A DNA stretch of 64,000 bases from Ignavibacteria bacterium UBA7675 (GCA_002483085.1 DLHF01000046.1:1-64000), one strand, 5' to 3'. Counted from the stretch's first letter, positions 17,652 through 27,405 are shown. The notes: generated from the sequence alone by a model not told the origin. Made by a program: numbers and translations.

Positions 17652-19755
17652 GACTCCAGATCGAATTAATGGTATCATTCTTAATTGCTACGGGATATTT
17701 CAAGCGAAGACGCTCGATCCACTGGCGAGTCAACTGCTTTTGCATCAAGTCCTGGAACGTAACAGCGAAATCGGGAATAGCTTCCTCAAACGTCTTGGTG
17801 CGCGGGGATTCGATAGCATTTACACGGGCAATTATATAGCCATTGTCCATTTTTACCGGCCCTATCACATCATTTAGTTTTGGCTGCTTTTCGGCTACAG
17901 CGGCTGCAGTTCTGTTTTCTTTTGCTGTCACCAAGCCGAGCCTGCCGTTTTTCTCACGCAGCCCTTTGCGCTGCGTGTGCTTTGCCGCCAGTTCCTCAAA
18001 GAGCTTGCCATCGGTCTGATAGACGCGTGTAGCCTCATCGTAAAGGCTTTTCGCCAGCGTGTCGGAAGTGACGAATATCTCCGTAAGATCGTATTTCGCC
18101 TCGGTCATATATTTGTTTTTTGTCGAGTCGTAATACACACGGGCACGGGTAGAATCAAACTTCAGTTTGCTCCATACTTCTTGGTCTTCGATACGGAAAG
18201 CCAGGAGAGCGTCGTGGTATTCTTTCATCAGCGCAGCAAATTCCGGGTATTGCCGTTCGAGGTTTTCAGTAGCGCGAGCAAGCACTTTTGCTTCGACCAA
18301 CCTTTTAGCGGCGCGCTCAAAGCCATCGCGTGTAAGCGGCACCCCTCGCATATCCGGGCGTTTTTTCACAGAGTCCACAAATGCTTGTACTGTCATCATA
18401 TCTTGGCGGTTGCCGTACAGGTTACTGCCAATCGTCGCTTTTGTAAGGCCAGCGCTCCATGCAGTGTCGAGTGTCGATTTTGTAGAATCTACATTTGCAA
18501 ACACTTCGCGCAGCGTCGCTTCATTCCAAGCATAGCCATAAGCCGTGCGCAGCGAGTCGATAAACTGCTCGCGGTCGCGCTCAAAATACTGTCGTTTGTA
18601 CAGCTTCTTCAGCGTTTCGTACTCATCTGCACGCGTAAAGAGCTTGGTAGAATCACGCCGGATAATATGGAACCCGTAGGTTGTCTGCACTACCGGCGAC
18701 AATTCCCCATCACGCAGTTTATACAGAGCGTCTTCAAACTCAGGCACGAGTCTGCCCGGGCTGCTTTCAAAGCCGAGGGATCGTGTGTACAGGCTTGTCA
18801 GATCGCCGCCACGAGTAGCACTAGTGTGGTCGTCGGAATGCTCCTTTGCCATTGCTGTAAAATCAGCTTTACCCGTTGCAACTACACGGCGCAAGCTGTC
18901 GGCAACATGATACGCAGTTGCGCTGTCGCGCTCTGCTGTTGTGCTTATTAGAATATGGCTGCCGCGCACACGCTGGCGCGGTTCATCTTTTATCAGCTTG
19001 ATGATAAAGTAGCCAAAGCGAGTGCGAACCGGCTGTTGGGTGTACTGTCCGGGCTTCAGGCTAAAAGCTGCGTCTTCTACTTCGCGGAGAATCATCCCGC
19101 CAGTAATGTAGGGAATTTCCCCACCACCAACGCGCGACTGCTCATCGTCGGAAGAATCGCGTGCGAGCTGTGCAAAATCGCCTCCCGCTTTTAGCTGGCG
19201 AAGTACGCCCATTGCCTTGTTGTACGCCTGCATTGTATCAGCATCGGACGCTTGAGTAACCCCCATAAGAATAACAGCTATTTTCAGCTCTCTTTTTCGG
19301 CGCTCTACTAAAGCATCTACATTCGGATCGGTCAGTTTTTTCTCCAGCAAAAACGCCGGAGCAAGAGCTGCACGGTTCTCCCGGATGTCGGCCAAGACGG
19401 CTGAGTCCTTTGCAAAACCGAGTCCAACAGCTTCCTGTACCTTGAGCCTATAGTTTACATACATGTCCAGAAAATCATAAACGCTGTCGCGCTGAATATC
19501 CAGCAGCGAAGAATCTTTCCGCGTCATAGTTTTGCGGTATGCATCCTGGAGCTGTCCATATGTAACATCTTCATTTCCCGCTTTGGCGAGAATAGCAGAA
19601 GACAGCTTAGAGACATACTTTTTCTCGTCTGTCACCTGATTTTTTGTGGGCTTTTTTTTCGACGACTGCGCCTGGGCTGATGTACCGGATAGTACAGTGG
19701 AGACGACAATCGCCAGGCCGCAAACGGTGTTAAGAAGCGACTTAAACGACATCAT
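17641..19755 (-). CDS. large periplasmic parvulin-type isomerase (PpiD/SurA-like)
   Basis: 704 aa with signal peptide (LNTVCGLAIVVSTVLSGTSAQA) and no later membrane anchor, unlike classical PpiD. Two parvulin domains are clear: about 155-255 (SSDDEQSRVGGGEIPYI, VRTRFGYFIIKLI) and about 260-365 (RGSHILISTT, HSDDHTSATRGGDLTSL, VQTTYGFHIIRRD). A long helical region follows, then a third parvulin-like segment (about 555-660: FEELAAKHTQRKG, NGRLGLVT, GYIIARVNAI). It is the first gene of a two-gene operon with the SurA-like gene. Role: outer-membrane or surface-protein folding, inferred from family and partner. It is unusually large, and the third domain looks degenerate. Confidence 0.85.
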   Translation of the reverse strand: MMSFKSLLNTVCGLAIVVSTVLSGTSAQAQSSKKKPTKNQVTDEKKYVSKLSSAILAKAGNEDVTYGQLQDAYRKTMTRKDSSLLDIQRDSVYDFLDMYVNYRLKVQEAVGLGFAKDSAVLADIRENRAALAPAFLLEKKLTDPNVDALVERRKRELKIAVILMGVTQASDADTMQAYNKAMGVLRQLKAGGDFAQLARDSSDDEQSRVGGGEIPYITGGMILREVEDAAFSLKPGQYTQQPVRTRFGYFIIKLIKDEPRQRVRGSHILISTTAERDSATAYHVADSLRRVVATGKADFTAMAKEHSDDHTSATRGGDLTSLYTRSLGFESSPGRLVPEFEDALYKLRDGELSPVVQTTYGFHIIRRDSTKLFTRADEYETLKKLYKRQYFERDREQFIDSLRTAYGYAWNEATLREVFANVDSTKSTLDTAWSAGLTKATIGSNLYGNRQDMMTVQAFVDSVKKRPDMRGVPLTRDGFERAAKRLVEAKVLARATENLERQYPEFAALMKEYHDALLAFRIEDQEVWSKLKFDSTRARVYYDSTKNKYMTEAKYDLTEIFVTSDTLAKSLYDEATRVYQTDGKLFEELAAKHTQRKGLREKNGRLGLVTAKENRTAAAVAEKQPKLNDVIGPVKMDNGYIIARVNAIESPRTKTFEEAIPDFAVTFQDLMQKQLTRQWIERLRLKYPVAIKNDTINSIWSHGG

Positions 19756-19851
19756 ACCTTTGGGGCATTAGTGGAACAATTTGAAAAATGAACATACGTA
19801 GGAACCCGCAAATTTGCCAAACTCCCGTATGATATGCAAGTATAGTGCATT

Positions 19852-21222
19852 CTACGGCCTGTTCAGAAAGTCCGTACCAACTTTCCAAATGTCGCCTGCA
19901 CCCAGTGTAAGCACGATATCTCCTTCCCGTACAAGCGATTCCAGCAAATCAGTAATTTCTTCCTTATGAGGCAAATAATGCACGTTGCGATGCCCAAACT
20001 GGCGGGCAGCATGCGCTACGAGCTCGCCAGTAACGCCCTCAATAGGCTGCTCGCGGGCGGGATAGACATCGGTGACAATGAGGACATCGGCATTGCCAAA
20101 CGACTTGCCAAAGTCGGCGTAAAAATCGCGTGTCCGTGTAAATGTATGCGGCTGAAAAACACAGATAATGCGGTTGTTCCATCCGTCGCGGGTTGCCTGA
20201 AGAGTAGCTAATACCTCTGTGGGATGATGTGCATAGTCATCGATCACAAGTACACCTTGCCGCTCTCCTTTTACTTCAAAGCGCCTGTACACGCCCGAGA
20301 ACTCTCGAAGCGCGTCGGCAATTATTTCAAACGGAATGCCTAATTTCAGCCCTACTGCCACCGATGCTAATGCGTTCTTGATGTTGTGCAGTCCGGGTAT
20401 GTTGAGCTCCATCGTGCCCATTGGCTCGTCGTTGTACAGTACTGTGCTGCGCGAGGAACGCTGGCGAAAGGTAATGTCTACAGCGCGCACTTCGCATTGC
20501 GGCGTCAGCCCATATGTCACCTTCGGCTTGTTGATGGCAGGCAGCAATTCCATCGTATGGGGGTCGTCCAGGCATAATGCTACATAGCCGTAAAAGGGCA
20601 CCTTGCCTGCAAATTCGGCAAAAGTCGTCCGCAAGTCGTCGAGGTCTTTGTAGATGTCGGTGTGGTCTTCTTCCACATTGGTGATCACGGCAATGGTAGG
20701 CAGCAGTTGCAAAAACGATCTGTCGTATTCATCGGCTTCCACCACCGTCCATTCGCCATGCCCCAGCCGCGCATTGGTTCCGCCCAAGCCCTTTAGCCTG
20801 CCACCGACGATCACCGTAGGGTCTAAACCGCCTTTCATCAGCACCAAGCCGCACATCGAGGTTGTCGTGGTCTTGCCGTGTGTGCCACCTATAGCGAGGC
20901 AATAGTTGAGCCGCGTCACTTCACCGAGCATTTCGGCTCGGCGAATAGTGGGAATATTGCGCAGCAAAGCTTCTGTTGTTTCAGGGTTTTCTGTAAGCCT
21001 GACTGCGCTCGAATACACAACGACATCTGCGTTATGCACATGCTCCGCACTGTGCCCTTCGTAGATCACTGCGCCAAGCGATGCCAAGTAGTCGGTGCTT
21101 TCCGACCGCTGGAGGTCTGAGCCGCTTACGCGAAATCCCTGGTCGATAAGAATCTCGGCGATACCGCTCATGCCAATACCACCAATGCCCACAAAATGAA
21201 TATTCCTTACAGAAGCAAACAT
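19852..21222 (-). CDS. murC: UDP-N-acetylmuramate--L-alanine ligase
   Basis: 456 aa, full length. It adds L-alanine to UDP-MurNAc in the first amino-acid step of peptidoglycan precursor synthesis (cytosol, ATP-dependent). Motifs: N-terminal Rossmann GIGGIGMSG, ATP loop GGTHGKTTTTSM, VEADEYDRSF, NVEEDHTDIY, and the C-terminal ligase motifs DDYAHHPTEV and FQPHTFTRTRDF. An AAGGA site lies 4 nt before ATG 21222. It stands alone here without the usual murG/ftsQ neighbours. Confidence 0.97.
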   Translation of the reverse strand: MFASVRNIHFVGIGGIGMSGIAEILIDQGFRVSGSDLQRSESTDYLASLGAVIYEGHSAEHVHNADVVVYSSAVRLTENPETTEALLRNIPTIRRAEMLGEVTRLNYCLAIGGTHGKTTTTSMCGLVLMKGGLDPTVIVGGRLKGLGGTNARLGHGEWTVVEADEYDRSFLQLLPTIAVITNVEEDHTDIYKDLDDLRTTFAEFAGKVPFYGYVALCLDDPHTMELLPAINKPKVTYGLTPQCEVRAVDITFRQRSSRSTVLYNDEPMGTMELNIPGLHNIKNALASVAVGLKLGIPFEIIADALREFSGVYRRFEVKGERQGVLVIDDYAHHPTEVLATLQATRDGWNNRIICVFQPHTFTRTRDFYADFGKSFGNADVLIVTDVYPAREQPIEGVTGELVAHAARQFGHRNVHYLPHKEEITDLLESLVREGDIVLTLGAGDIWKVGTDFLNRP

Positions 21223-21246
21223 AGTCCTTCCTGCTTATAAAATACA

Positions 21247-21268
21247 AAAGCCCGTTTTTCCGGGCTTC
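21247..21268 (-). terminator. short hairpin terminator upstream of murC
   Basis: AAGCCCG / CGGGCTT around a 6-nt loop, with a CTTTTG tail on the minus strand. It could end the topA-GNAT transcript before murC. Confidence 0.5.
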
Positions 21269-21360
21269 CTCTCGCAATACAAAGTTTATTACTGGAACAG
21301 CACCGCCGCTCTCTTACCCGGCAATCGCAAAGATAAATCACAAAGATAGAAATGCGGTTG

Positions 21361-21446
21361 TGCGCTTCGGCCTTCGCTCATACGCTTTGTCTCCGCACCG
21401 CGCTGCACAGCCGCTGCGTGGATTGCCAGCATCCATCGCAAGGCAG
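21361..21446 (+). repeat. intergenic element, copy 4 (B module only)
   Basis: It has GCGCTTCGGCCTTCGCTC, then CTCCGCACCGCGCTGCAC and CCGCTGCGTGG, followed by CATCCATCGCAA, which also occurs after module B of copy 1. No A module follows; the GNAT gene ends 17 bp later. Confidence 0.8.
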
Positions 21447-21462
21447 TTCGCTGCCTGTAGCT

Positions 21463-22035
21463 TCAGTTGGCGCTACCCGTGCTTTGCGGCTCAAGTGTTT
21501 TACTCATCACAATACTGCGGTAGTTCGTAACGCTCCACTGCACATGGCCTACCGAACGATACCCACGGCTACTGTAGTAGTGTATAAGATGGTGTGCACC
21601 TTCGGCAGTGTCTAATGCGAGTTCCTCGGCACCATTGCGATACGCATACAGCTCAATAATATCCATGAGCTTGCTTCCTATTCCATAGCGCTGTAGCTGC
21701 GGGTCGACGGCAAACTGGCCAAACCGCCACACTCCCTGCTGCTTATACCACTGGCATGCTCCTTCCGGTTTTGCTGTATTGTACAAGCACACCGTAGCCA
21801 CAGGCTCGCCTTTGTATTCACCCACCCAGCAGAAGGCATCCTGTACCCGTGAAGCGGTGTCCTCTTCGGTCTGGTGTGTGGCAAAAAAGCGAAAACCCAT
21901 AGCTGCAAGCGAACCATAAGCGCGGTGCAAAAGCTCAGTAAGAGCAGCAAAGGAATCGCCGTCGGCTAAAGGCCGGATAGATATCTGCCCTCCTTCGGGC
22001 AGCAAAAAATACTCGGTTGCAGCGTTAAAGAGCAC
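21463..22035 (-). CDS. GNAT-family N-acetyltransferase
   Basis: 190 aa. The start is GTG at 22035, chosen because AAGGAG lies 7 nt upstream. Residues 18-180 form a GNAT fold with motif A FAVDPQLQRYGIGSKLMD (V-x-P...Q-R-x-G-I-G for the acetyl-CoA pyrophosphate), a preceding GEYKGEPVATVCLY strand and the C-terminal YYSSRGYRSVGH. The acceptor substrate cannot be read. It is the third gene behind topA and the receiver-kinase (21 bp gap), so it is likely part of that transcript. Confidence 0.88.
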   Translation of the reverse strand: MLFNAATEYFLLPEGGQISIRPLADGDSFAALTELLHRAYGSLAAMGFRFFATHQTEEDTASRVQDAFCWVGEYKGEPVATVCLYNTAKPEGACQWYKQQGVWRFGQFAVDPQLQRYGIGSKLMDIIELYAYRNGAEELALDTAEGAHHLIHYYSSRGYRSVGHVQWSVTNYRSIVMSKTLEPQSTGSAN

Positions 22036-22056
22036 ACAAAACTCCTTTTCTGCCGA

Positions 22057-23178
22057 TCAATGAGCCACAGGAAGTACCACCGTAACTGTAGTCTGTACTC
22101 CTACTTCGCTGTCAATAGTAAATTGTCCATCGTGTAGCTCGGCAAGCATTTTAGAAATGACTAAGCCAAGCCCGACGCCCTGCTGTTCGTACACATCCCG
22201 GCGGAACTGATTGTAAGCACCTATGCTTTCAATCTGGTCGTGGGTCATCCCTCTACCACCGTCGTGGATGGAAATAACATACGAGCCATTTTCCAGCGCA
22301 CAACGCACACGTACAGGCGTGCCTGCTTCCGAGAACTTAAAGGCATTGCTCAACAGCTCCTGTGCTATTTTGTACAGGTTCTCCGACGACATTCGCAGCT
22401 TTGCTTCGCAGATATCGAGCGACAGATCGCTTTCACGCCCATTATCGCGCGAGGCAATAGTAGCTATATCGGCAATAATCTCGCTGGCGTTTTCCACGGT
22501 GAAGCGCTTGAGCTCTTCCACCGCTTCGGGCTTGCCCGCAATCGAAGTAATCTGCGTGTACACCAGGAAGTTCTCGGTCATCTTGTGCAAACGACGGCCA
22601 GAATCCTTGATCGCTACAGCCATTTCCAACAGTTCATCAGCATCTATGACATAGCTAGTATTCGACATTTGCGACATTTTCGCCATATCGATGATAATGT
22701 CAGAATAGCCGAGAATACCGTTGAGAGCCGTGCGGAACTCATGCGGCAAAGCATAGGAAATATTGCCGCGCAGCACTTCGAGCTTTTCCTCGTAGTGCTG
22801 CGCCACTTTCTCCTGCTTGGCCAGTTGCGTTGTAACAGCCGCGATAAGTTCAGTAGCTGTAAACGGTTTTGTAAGGTAGTCGTCTGCCCCGAGTTCCATC
22901 CCGCGCCGCATATCAGCTTTTTCGGCCTTCGCAGTAAGGAAGATAAACGGCACCGTACCGAGCTCCTTGTTTTTGCGTAGTTCGCCCAGCACACCAAATC
23001 CATCCATGCGCGGCATCGAAACATCGCACAAGATCAAATCCGGCTTGCAGCTAGCAATAGCCTCAAGCCCTGCTACGCCGTCCTCGGCCACGCATGTGTC
23101 ATATCCTTCAAACCGAAGGGTTGTTGCAATGGTTTCGCTGATAAAATCAGTGTCTTCGATAATCAGTATCGTTTTCAT
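22057..23178 (-). CDS. soluble receiver-histidine kinase, topA-linked
   Basis: 373 aa from ATG 23178; upstream extension overlaps topA and is rejected. The receiver (1-120) has D52 in CDVSMPRMDG and TKPF. The histidine helix contains H146 in LPHEFRTALNGILGYSD. The ATPase domain has ELLSNAFKFSEAG, DGGRGMTHDQ and GVGLGLVISKML. There is no membrane segment. The architecture and kinase motifs (SIGAYNQFRRDVYEQQG) match the gene at 9800, so the two are paralogues. It begins 11 bp after the topA stop, so it is probably co-transcribed with topA, an unusual partner. Output regulator and signal unknown. Confidence 0.9.
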   Translation of the reverse strand: MKTILIIEDTDFISETIATTLRFEGYDTCVAEDGVAGLEAIASCKPDLILCDVSMPRMDGFGVLGELRKNKELGTVPFIFLTAKAEKADMRRGMELGADDYLTKPFTATELIAAVTTQLAKQEKVAQHYEEKLEVLRGNISYALPHEFRTALNGILGYSDIIIDMAKMSQMSNTSYVIDADELLEMAVAIKDSGRRLHKMTENFLVYTQITSIAGKPEAVEELKRFTVENASEIIADIATIASRDNGRESDLSLDICEAKLRMSSENLYKIAQELLSNAFKFSEAGTPVRVRCALENGSYVISIHDGGRGMTHDQIESIGAYNQFRRDVYEQQGVGLGLVISKMLAELHDGQFTIDSEVGVQTTVTVVLPVAH

Positions 23179-23189
23179 TGCCCTGATTG

Positions 23190-25532
23190 TTATGATGAAG
23201 TTTCTGCCGCCGATGTCGTCGTTGCCACAGGATACGTCGTATGGCATTTGGGGCATTTTTTGAATTCGCCCTCGTCTTTTTTCCAGTGCACTTCTAAATA
23301 ATTGTTGCCGCAATTGGCGCAGGCTTCGTTCACAGGCTTGTAGTTGCTGATAAAGTCGCATTCCGGATAGCGCGAACAGCCCCAGAATGTACGCTTCATC
23401 TTGCCCCCCTTGCGCTCTACAATATGGCCGTCGTTGCACTTCGGACAGGTAATGCCCGATGGAATTTGTTTAATGCCCTTGCACTTCGGATACTGCGAAC
23501 AGCCGTAAAACTTGCCGTAGCGGCCAGAGCGGACGTACATAGCCGAACCGCATAAATCGCAGGATACTCCTTCGGCAAGCACAGGCTCCGACGATTCTTC
23601 TGCGTCGCCACTGAGCTGCTTCAGCGTTTTGGTGTTGTCGCACTCCGGATAGCGTGTACAGCCAAAGAACGCGCCAAACCTGCCAATCTTCATGGCCATA
23701 GGCGAGCCGCACTTATCGCAGATGATCTCCGGTATATCGCCTTTTTCCTCGGCGTTTTTCATGGAGAGCTTAAAGGGAATATAGAAATCATCCATCACCT
23801 CTTTATAGGTGTGCATCCCTTCGGCAATAGTGTCGAGCTCCTCTTCCATCATCGCTGTAAATTTTACATTGAACAGCTCTGGAAAATTCTTTACAAGCAC
23901 CTGGCTTACATCCATACCAAGGTTGGTAGGTGTAAAGCGTTTGTCTTTTATTTCTACGTACTTGCGGTCCTGAATTGTACTTACAATGGACGCGTATGTA
24001 CTGGGCCTGCCTATGCCCTGCGCCTCCAATTCCTTTACAAGCGTTGCCTCGGTAAAGCGCGGCGGCGCTTTGGTAAACGACTGCTTCGGCGAAGCGTCCT
24101 TTAAGTCCACATCTTCGGCCACGTGAAGCCCGTCGGGGAGTGCCCGGGAAGCGTCTTCGTCGCTGCCATCTTCGTCGCGTACATCTTCGTAAGCAGCCAG
24201 AAAGCCTTTAAACTTTATTACCGAGCCATTGGCGCGGAATACGAAGTCTCCTCCGGTCATGGTCACGGCGGTCTGCTCTACAAGAGCGGCAGCCATTTGC
24301 GAAGCGAGAAAGCGGTTGTAGATAAGCTCGTACAAATCTGCCGTTTTTTTGTCGACATGCCTGCGCACCTGTTTCGGCGTGTATTCAAGCGTTGTCGGGC
24401 GGATGGCTTCGTGAGCGTCCTGCACATTCGAGGCTTTGGTCTTGTACTCCGGCGGAGCGTCGGGCAGATAGCTGTCGCCATACACGTTGGCAATAGTCTC
24501 GCGGGCAGCAAGCTGAGCCTCGCCGCTGATACGCACCGAGTCGGTACGCATATAGGTAATAAGCCCTACATCGCCGTCGGCACCCATCGATACGCCTTCG
24601 TACAGATTCTGAGCGATCTGCATCGTGCGCTTGGCATTCAGCCCTACGCGGCGCGATGCTTCCTGCTGAAGCGTACTAGTCGTAAATGGCGCCGGTGGCT
24701 TGCGCTTCATTTCCTTGCTCTGCACATCTGTAATCGAGTAGGCTTCGCGCTTGATACGCTCCAGCAGTGCTTGCGCCTGCTCTCCAGTGCGGATAAAGTG
24801 TGTCTTGTCGAGCTCTTTGTTTTTCTCGTCGTCGGCAGAACCCTCAGGATTGCGTATATCCCGGCCCTCAAAGCGTACAAGCCGCGCAGAAAACGCATTT
24901 TTTGCTCCGGCAGCCTTGTGCAGCGCAAATGTGCCGTAGATCGTCCAGTATTCAATAGGACGAAATCTGCGGATATCTTCCTCCCGCTCGCAGATAAGCC
25001 TGAGAGCTACCGATTGCACACGCCCCGCCGACAGCGGCGACGATGTCTTGGTAGCCATGGCTCGCCACAAAAACGGTGATACTTCAAAGCCGATGAGACG
25101 ATCCACTACACGCCGAGCCTGCTGCGACATAAACAGCTCTTCGTCGATGTCGCGCGGGGCAGCAATGCCCTTTTCCACACCCGACTTTGTAATCTCGTTG
25201 AACAGCACGCGCTTGATATTCGTATTGTCCTTGCGCACTTCTTCGGCAATGTGCCACGCTATGGCCTCTCCTTCGCGGTCGGGGTCAGTCGCAATGAGCA
25301 CTTTCTGAGCCTTGGAAGCCAAGTCCTTGAGTTTTTTTACAATATCACCTTTGCCCTTTATCGTTACATAGCGCGGCTTGTAGTCTTTCTCTACATCGAC
25401 ACCCATGTTAGACTTTACGAGGTCTTTGATATGACCAACCGATGCTTCCACGATATAGCTGCTGCCGAGATATTTATTGATCGTTTTTGCTTTTGCCGGA
25501 GATTCTACGACAACTAATGTTTTCTTGGCCAT
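23190..25532 (-). CDS. topA: DNA topoisomerase I (type IA)
   Basis: 780 aa. The TOPRIM domain at the N-terminus (TLVVVESPAKAKTINKYLG; DPDREGEAIAWHI with the metal acidic triad) is followed by the active-site region GLITYMRTDSVRIS with the catalytic tyrosine, and HEAIRPT. The C-terminus carries three four-cysteine zinc ribbons (CDKCGSPM...CTRYPEC, CDLCGSAM...CSQYPKC, CPKCNDGH...CSRYPEC) plus a fourth, CANCGNN...CPKC. It relaxes negative supercoils through a 5'-phosphotyrosyl single-strand break. It heads an apparent operon with the receiver-kinase and GNAT genes. Confidence 0.97.
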   Translation of the reverse strand: MAKKTLVVVESPAKAKTINKYLGSSYIVEASVGHIKDLVKSNMGVDVEKDYKPRYVTIKGKGDIVKKLKDLASKAQKVLIATDPDREGEAIAWHIAEEVRKDNTNIKRVLFNEITKSGVEKGIAAPRDIDEELFMSQQARRVVDRLIGFEVSPFLWRAMATKTSSPLSAGRVQSVALRLICEREEDIRRFRPIEYWTIYGTFALHKAAGAKNAFSARLVRFEGRDIRNPEGSADDEKNKELDKTHFIRTGEQAQALLERIKREAYSITDVQSKEMKRKPPAPFTTSTLQQEASRRVGLNAKRTMQIAQNLYEGVSMGADGDVGLITYMRTDSVRISGEAQLAARETIANVYGDSYLPDAPPEYKTKASNVQDAHEAIRPTTLEYTPKQVRRHVDKKTADLYELIYNRFLASQMAAALVEQTAVTMTGGDFVFRANGSVIKFKGFLAAYEDVRDEDGSDEDASRALPDGLHVAEDVDLKDASPKQSFTKAPPRFTEATLVKELEAQGIGRPSTYASIVSTIQDRKYVEIKDKRFTPTNLGMDVSQVLVKNFPELFNVKFTAMMEEELDTIAEGMHTYKEVMDDFYIPFKLSMKNAEEKGDIPEIICDKCGSPMAMKIGRFGAFFGCTRYPECDNTKTLKQLSGDAEESSEPVLAEGVSCDLCGSAMYVRSGRYGKFYGCSQYPKCKGIKQIPSGITCPKCNDGHIVERKGGKMKRTFWGCSRYPECDFISNYKPVNEACANCGNNYLEVHWKKDEGEFKKCPKCHTTYPVATTTSAAETSS

Positions 25533-25902
25533 GCTCTCTGTATCTGCTCAAAAATGTAACAAGACTATATGTACCAGATATTCTCCTCTGCCGGTCAACG
25601 ACAGGATGTAATCAGCGCCTGGCCGGTGGTTGTCCCTGTGGAGGTACATCTCCGTAACAGCCAGTACACTGCACAGCACAACCCTGCACTCTATAGGCCG
25701 CTGCCGCGCGTAGAGTTCCAATTTACAAGGATTTTGCACAATGTCAAATTTCAGTAGCAAGCATTATCTTTTCCTGATAGATGCCGGAGCTTCAGGCGTT
25801 TTCCCCGGCCCCGGGCTACAGGCTTTGCCTGATACCGCAGATTTCCGCTCTCGTAAAAGCCGGAAAATGCGTATTTTAAAGCAACATTTTTTCGGAGTAC
25901 GC
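25533..25902. other. divergent region topA / icmF-N
   Basis: 370 bp. The frame of the icmF-N gene extends upstream to 25741, but that part lacks family similarity. Promoters for both genes should lie here. I see no B12-riboswitch-like conserved box and no repeat module. Confidence 0.45.
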
Positions 25903-27327
25903 ATGACTGTCATGATCCAGCCCTACAAGCCCCTGAACAAGATACGCATTGTTACGGCGGCTTCCCTGTTCGATGGCCACGACGCAGCAATTAATATTAT
26001 GCGCCGTATTCTGCAATCTACCGGTGCGGAGGTGATCCACCTCGGACACAATCGATCAGTGCAGGAAATCGTGGACTGCGCTATCCAGGAAGATGTCCAG
26101 TCCATCGCCATTACAAGCTACCAGGGCGGCCACGTCGAGTATTTTAAGTATATGTACGACCTGCTGCACGAAAAAGGAGCTGGCCATATTAATATTTTTG
26201 GCGGCGGCGGCGGCACAATCCTGCCCTCGGAAATTGAAGAGCTGCACGCCTATGGTATCACTCGAATCTACTCCCCCGACGACGGACGCGCCCTTGGATT
26301 GCAGGGTATGATCAATGATGTGATGGAGAAATCTGATGTTGTTCCACCCGTCTCCTTCGGAGACGATTTTGTGGAAAATGTTCGGGGCAAAAATGCTCTT
26401 GCGCTGGCTCAGGCTATCACCCTTATAGAAAACGATCCCGCTCGTTCGGCTCAGTTGCTCGCAGCGCTCGGCACGCCCGCCAAAGTAATTCCCGTGCTCG
26501 GCATCACTGGTACTGGTGGCGCTGGGAAGTCGTCGCTTACCGATGAACTCGTGCGCCGCTTTCTCGAAGATTTCCCCGACAAAACTATTGCTGTGATGTC
26601 GGTGGACCCCTCCAAACGCAAAACCGGCGGAGCACTGCTCGGCGACCGTATTCGCATGAATGCCGTGGGCAATGAGCGCGTGTATATGCGTTCGTTCGCC
26701 ACACGCGAAGCAAATGTAGCGCTGAACCGCAATGTGCGCACGTCTATCGATGTGCTGAAAGCCGCTGGCTTCGATCTCATTATCGTAGAAACTGCCGGTA
26801 TCGGGCAAAGCGATTCGCAAATTACCGATGTAGCCGATGTATCACTCTATGTGATGACTCCCGAATACGGTGCTGCCAGCCAGCTCGAAAAAATAGATAT
26901 GATCGACTATGCCGATATTATCGCGCTGAATAAATTCGACAAACGCGGGGCTCTCGACGCTCTGCGCGATGTAAAAAAACAATACCAGCGCAGCCGTGGC
27001 CTCTGGAACATAAAGCCCGATGAAATGCCCGTGTACGGCTCCATTGCCTCGCAGTTCAACGACCCCGGCACCAATGCGCTGTACAGAGCGATCATCGATA
27101 AAATTATGGAAAAAGTACCGCTCGGATGGCAATCGTCGTTCTACTCTACCGATGAAATGAGCGAAAAAATTTACATTATTCCGCCCGACCGCACCCGATA
27201 CCTCGCCGAAATTGCAGAGGAATCGCAGCGCTACGATAAGCTCGTGGAAGAGCAATCAGATGTAGCTCGCAAGCTGTTTCAAATCAAAGGAACAATCGAA
27301 GTGCTGAAAGAGCGCGCAACCAAGTAA
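25903..27327 (+). CDS. IcmF N-terminal half: B12-binding domain fused to G-protein chaperone
   Basis: 474 aa from ATG 25903 (25912 also possible). Residues about 10-135 are a cobalamin-binding domain with DGHDAAINIMRR (base-off DxHxxG-type), HLGHNRSVQEIV and FGGGGGTILPSEI. About 190-420 is a MeaB/MeaI-type GTPase: P-loop GTGGAGKSSLTDE, SVDPSKRKTGGALLGDRIRM, ETAGIGQSDSQ and NKFDKRG. The last 50 residues (YDKLVEEQSDVARKLFQIKG) are the linker that leads into the mutase in fused IcmF, and the stop comes there. IcmF interconverts isobutyryl- and n-butyryl-CoA (or longer analogues) with adenosylcobalamin; the G domain protects and reloads the cofactor. The missing mutase half is at 42129. A terminator follows. 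Confidence 0.93.
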   Translation: MTVMIQPYKPLNKIRIVTAASLFDGHDAAINIMRRILQSTGAEVIHLGHNRSVQEIVDCAIQEDVQSIAITSYQGGHVEYFKYMYDLLHEKGAGHINIFGGGGGTILPSEIEELHAYGITRIYSPDDGRALGLQGMINDVMEKSDVVPPVSFGDDFVENVRGKNALALAQAITLIENDPARSAQLLAALGTPAKVIPVLGITGTGGAGKSSLTDELVRRFLEDFPDKTIAVMSVDPSKRKTGGALLGDRIRMNAVGNERVYMRSFATREANVALNRNVRTSIDVLKAAGFDLIIVETAGIGQSDSQITDVADVSLYVMTPEYGAASQLEKIDMIDYADIIALNKFDKRGALDALRDVKKQYQRSRGLWNIKPDEMPVYGSIASQFNDPGTNALYRAIIDKIMEKVPLGWQSSFYSTDEMSEKIYIIPPDRTRYLAEIAEESQRYDKLVEEQSDVARKLFQIKGTIEVLKERATK

Positions 27328-27347
27328 TCCTTCTCTGCTGAAGTGCT

Positions 27348-27375
27348 AAAGCCAGGGCGTTGCTCTGGCTTTTTT
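27348..27375 (+). terminator. terminator after the icmF-N gene
   Basis: AAAGCCAG pairs with CTGGCTTT around a 9-nt loop, followed by TTTTG, 21 bp after the stop. Confidence 0.88.
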
Positions 27376-27405
27376 GTTGTACAGCAGTGGGGTCCTATCG
27401 GTCAT

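Noticed and set aside
23179..23439. Extension of the topA-linked kinase into topA
   Set aside because: The receiver domain begins exactly at ATG 23178; upstream residues are out-of-frame topA.
25533..25902. Cobalamin riboswitch ahead of icmF-N
   Set aside because: No conserved B12-box-like sequence or terminator/anti-terminator pair seen; the same holds for 41622-42128.
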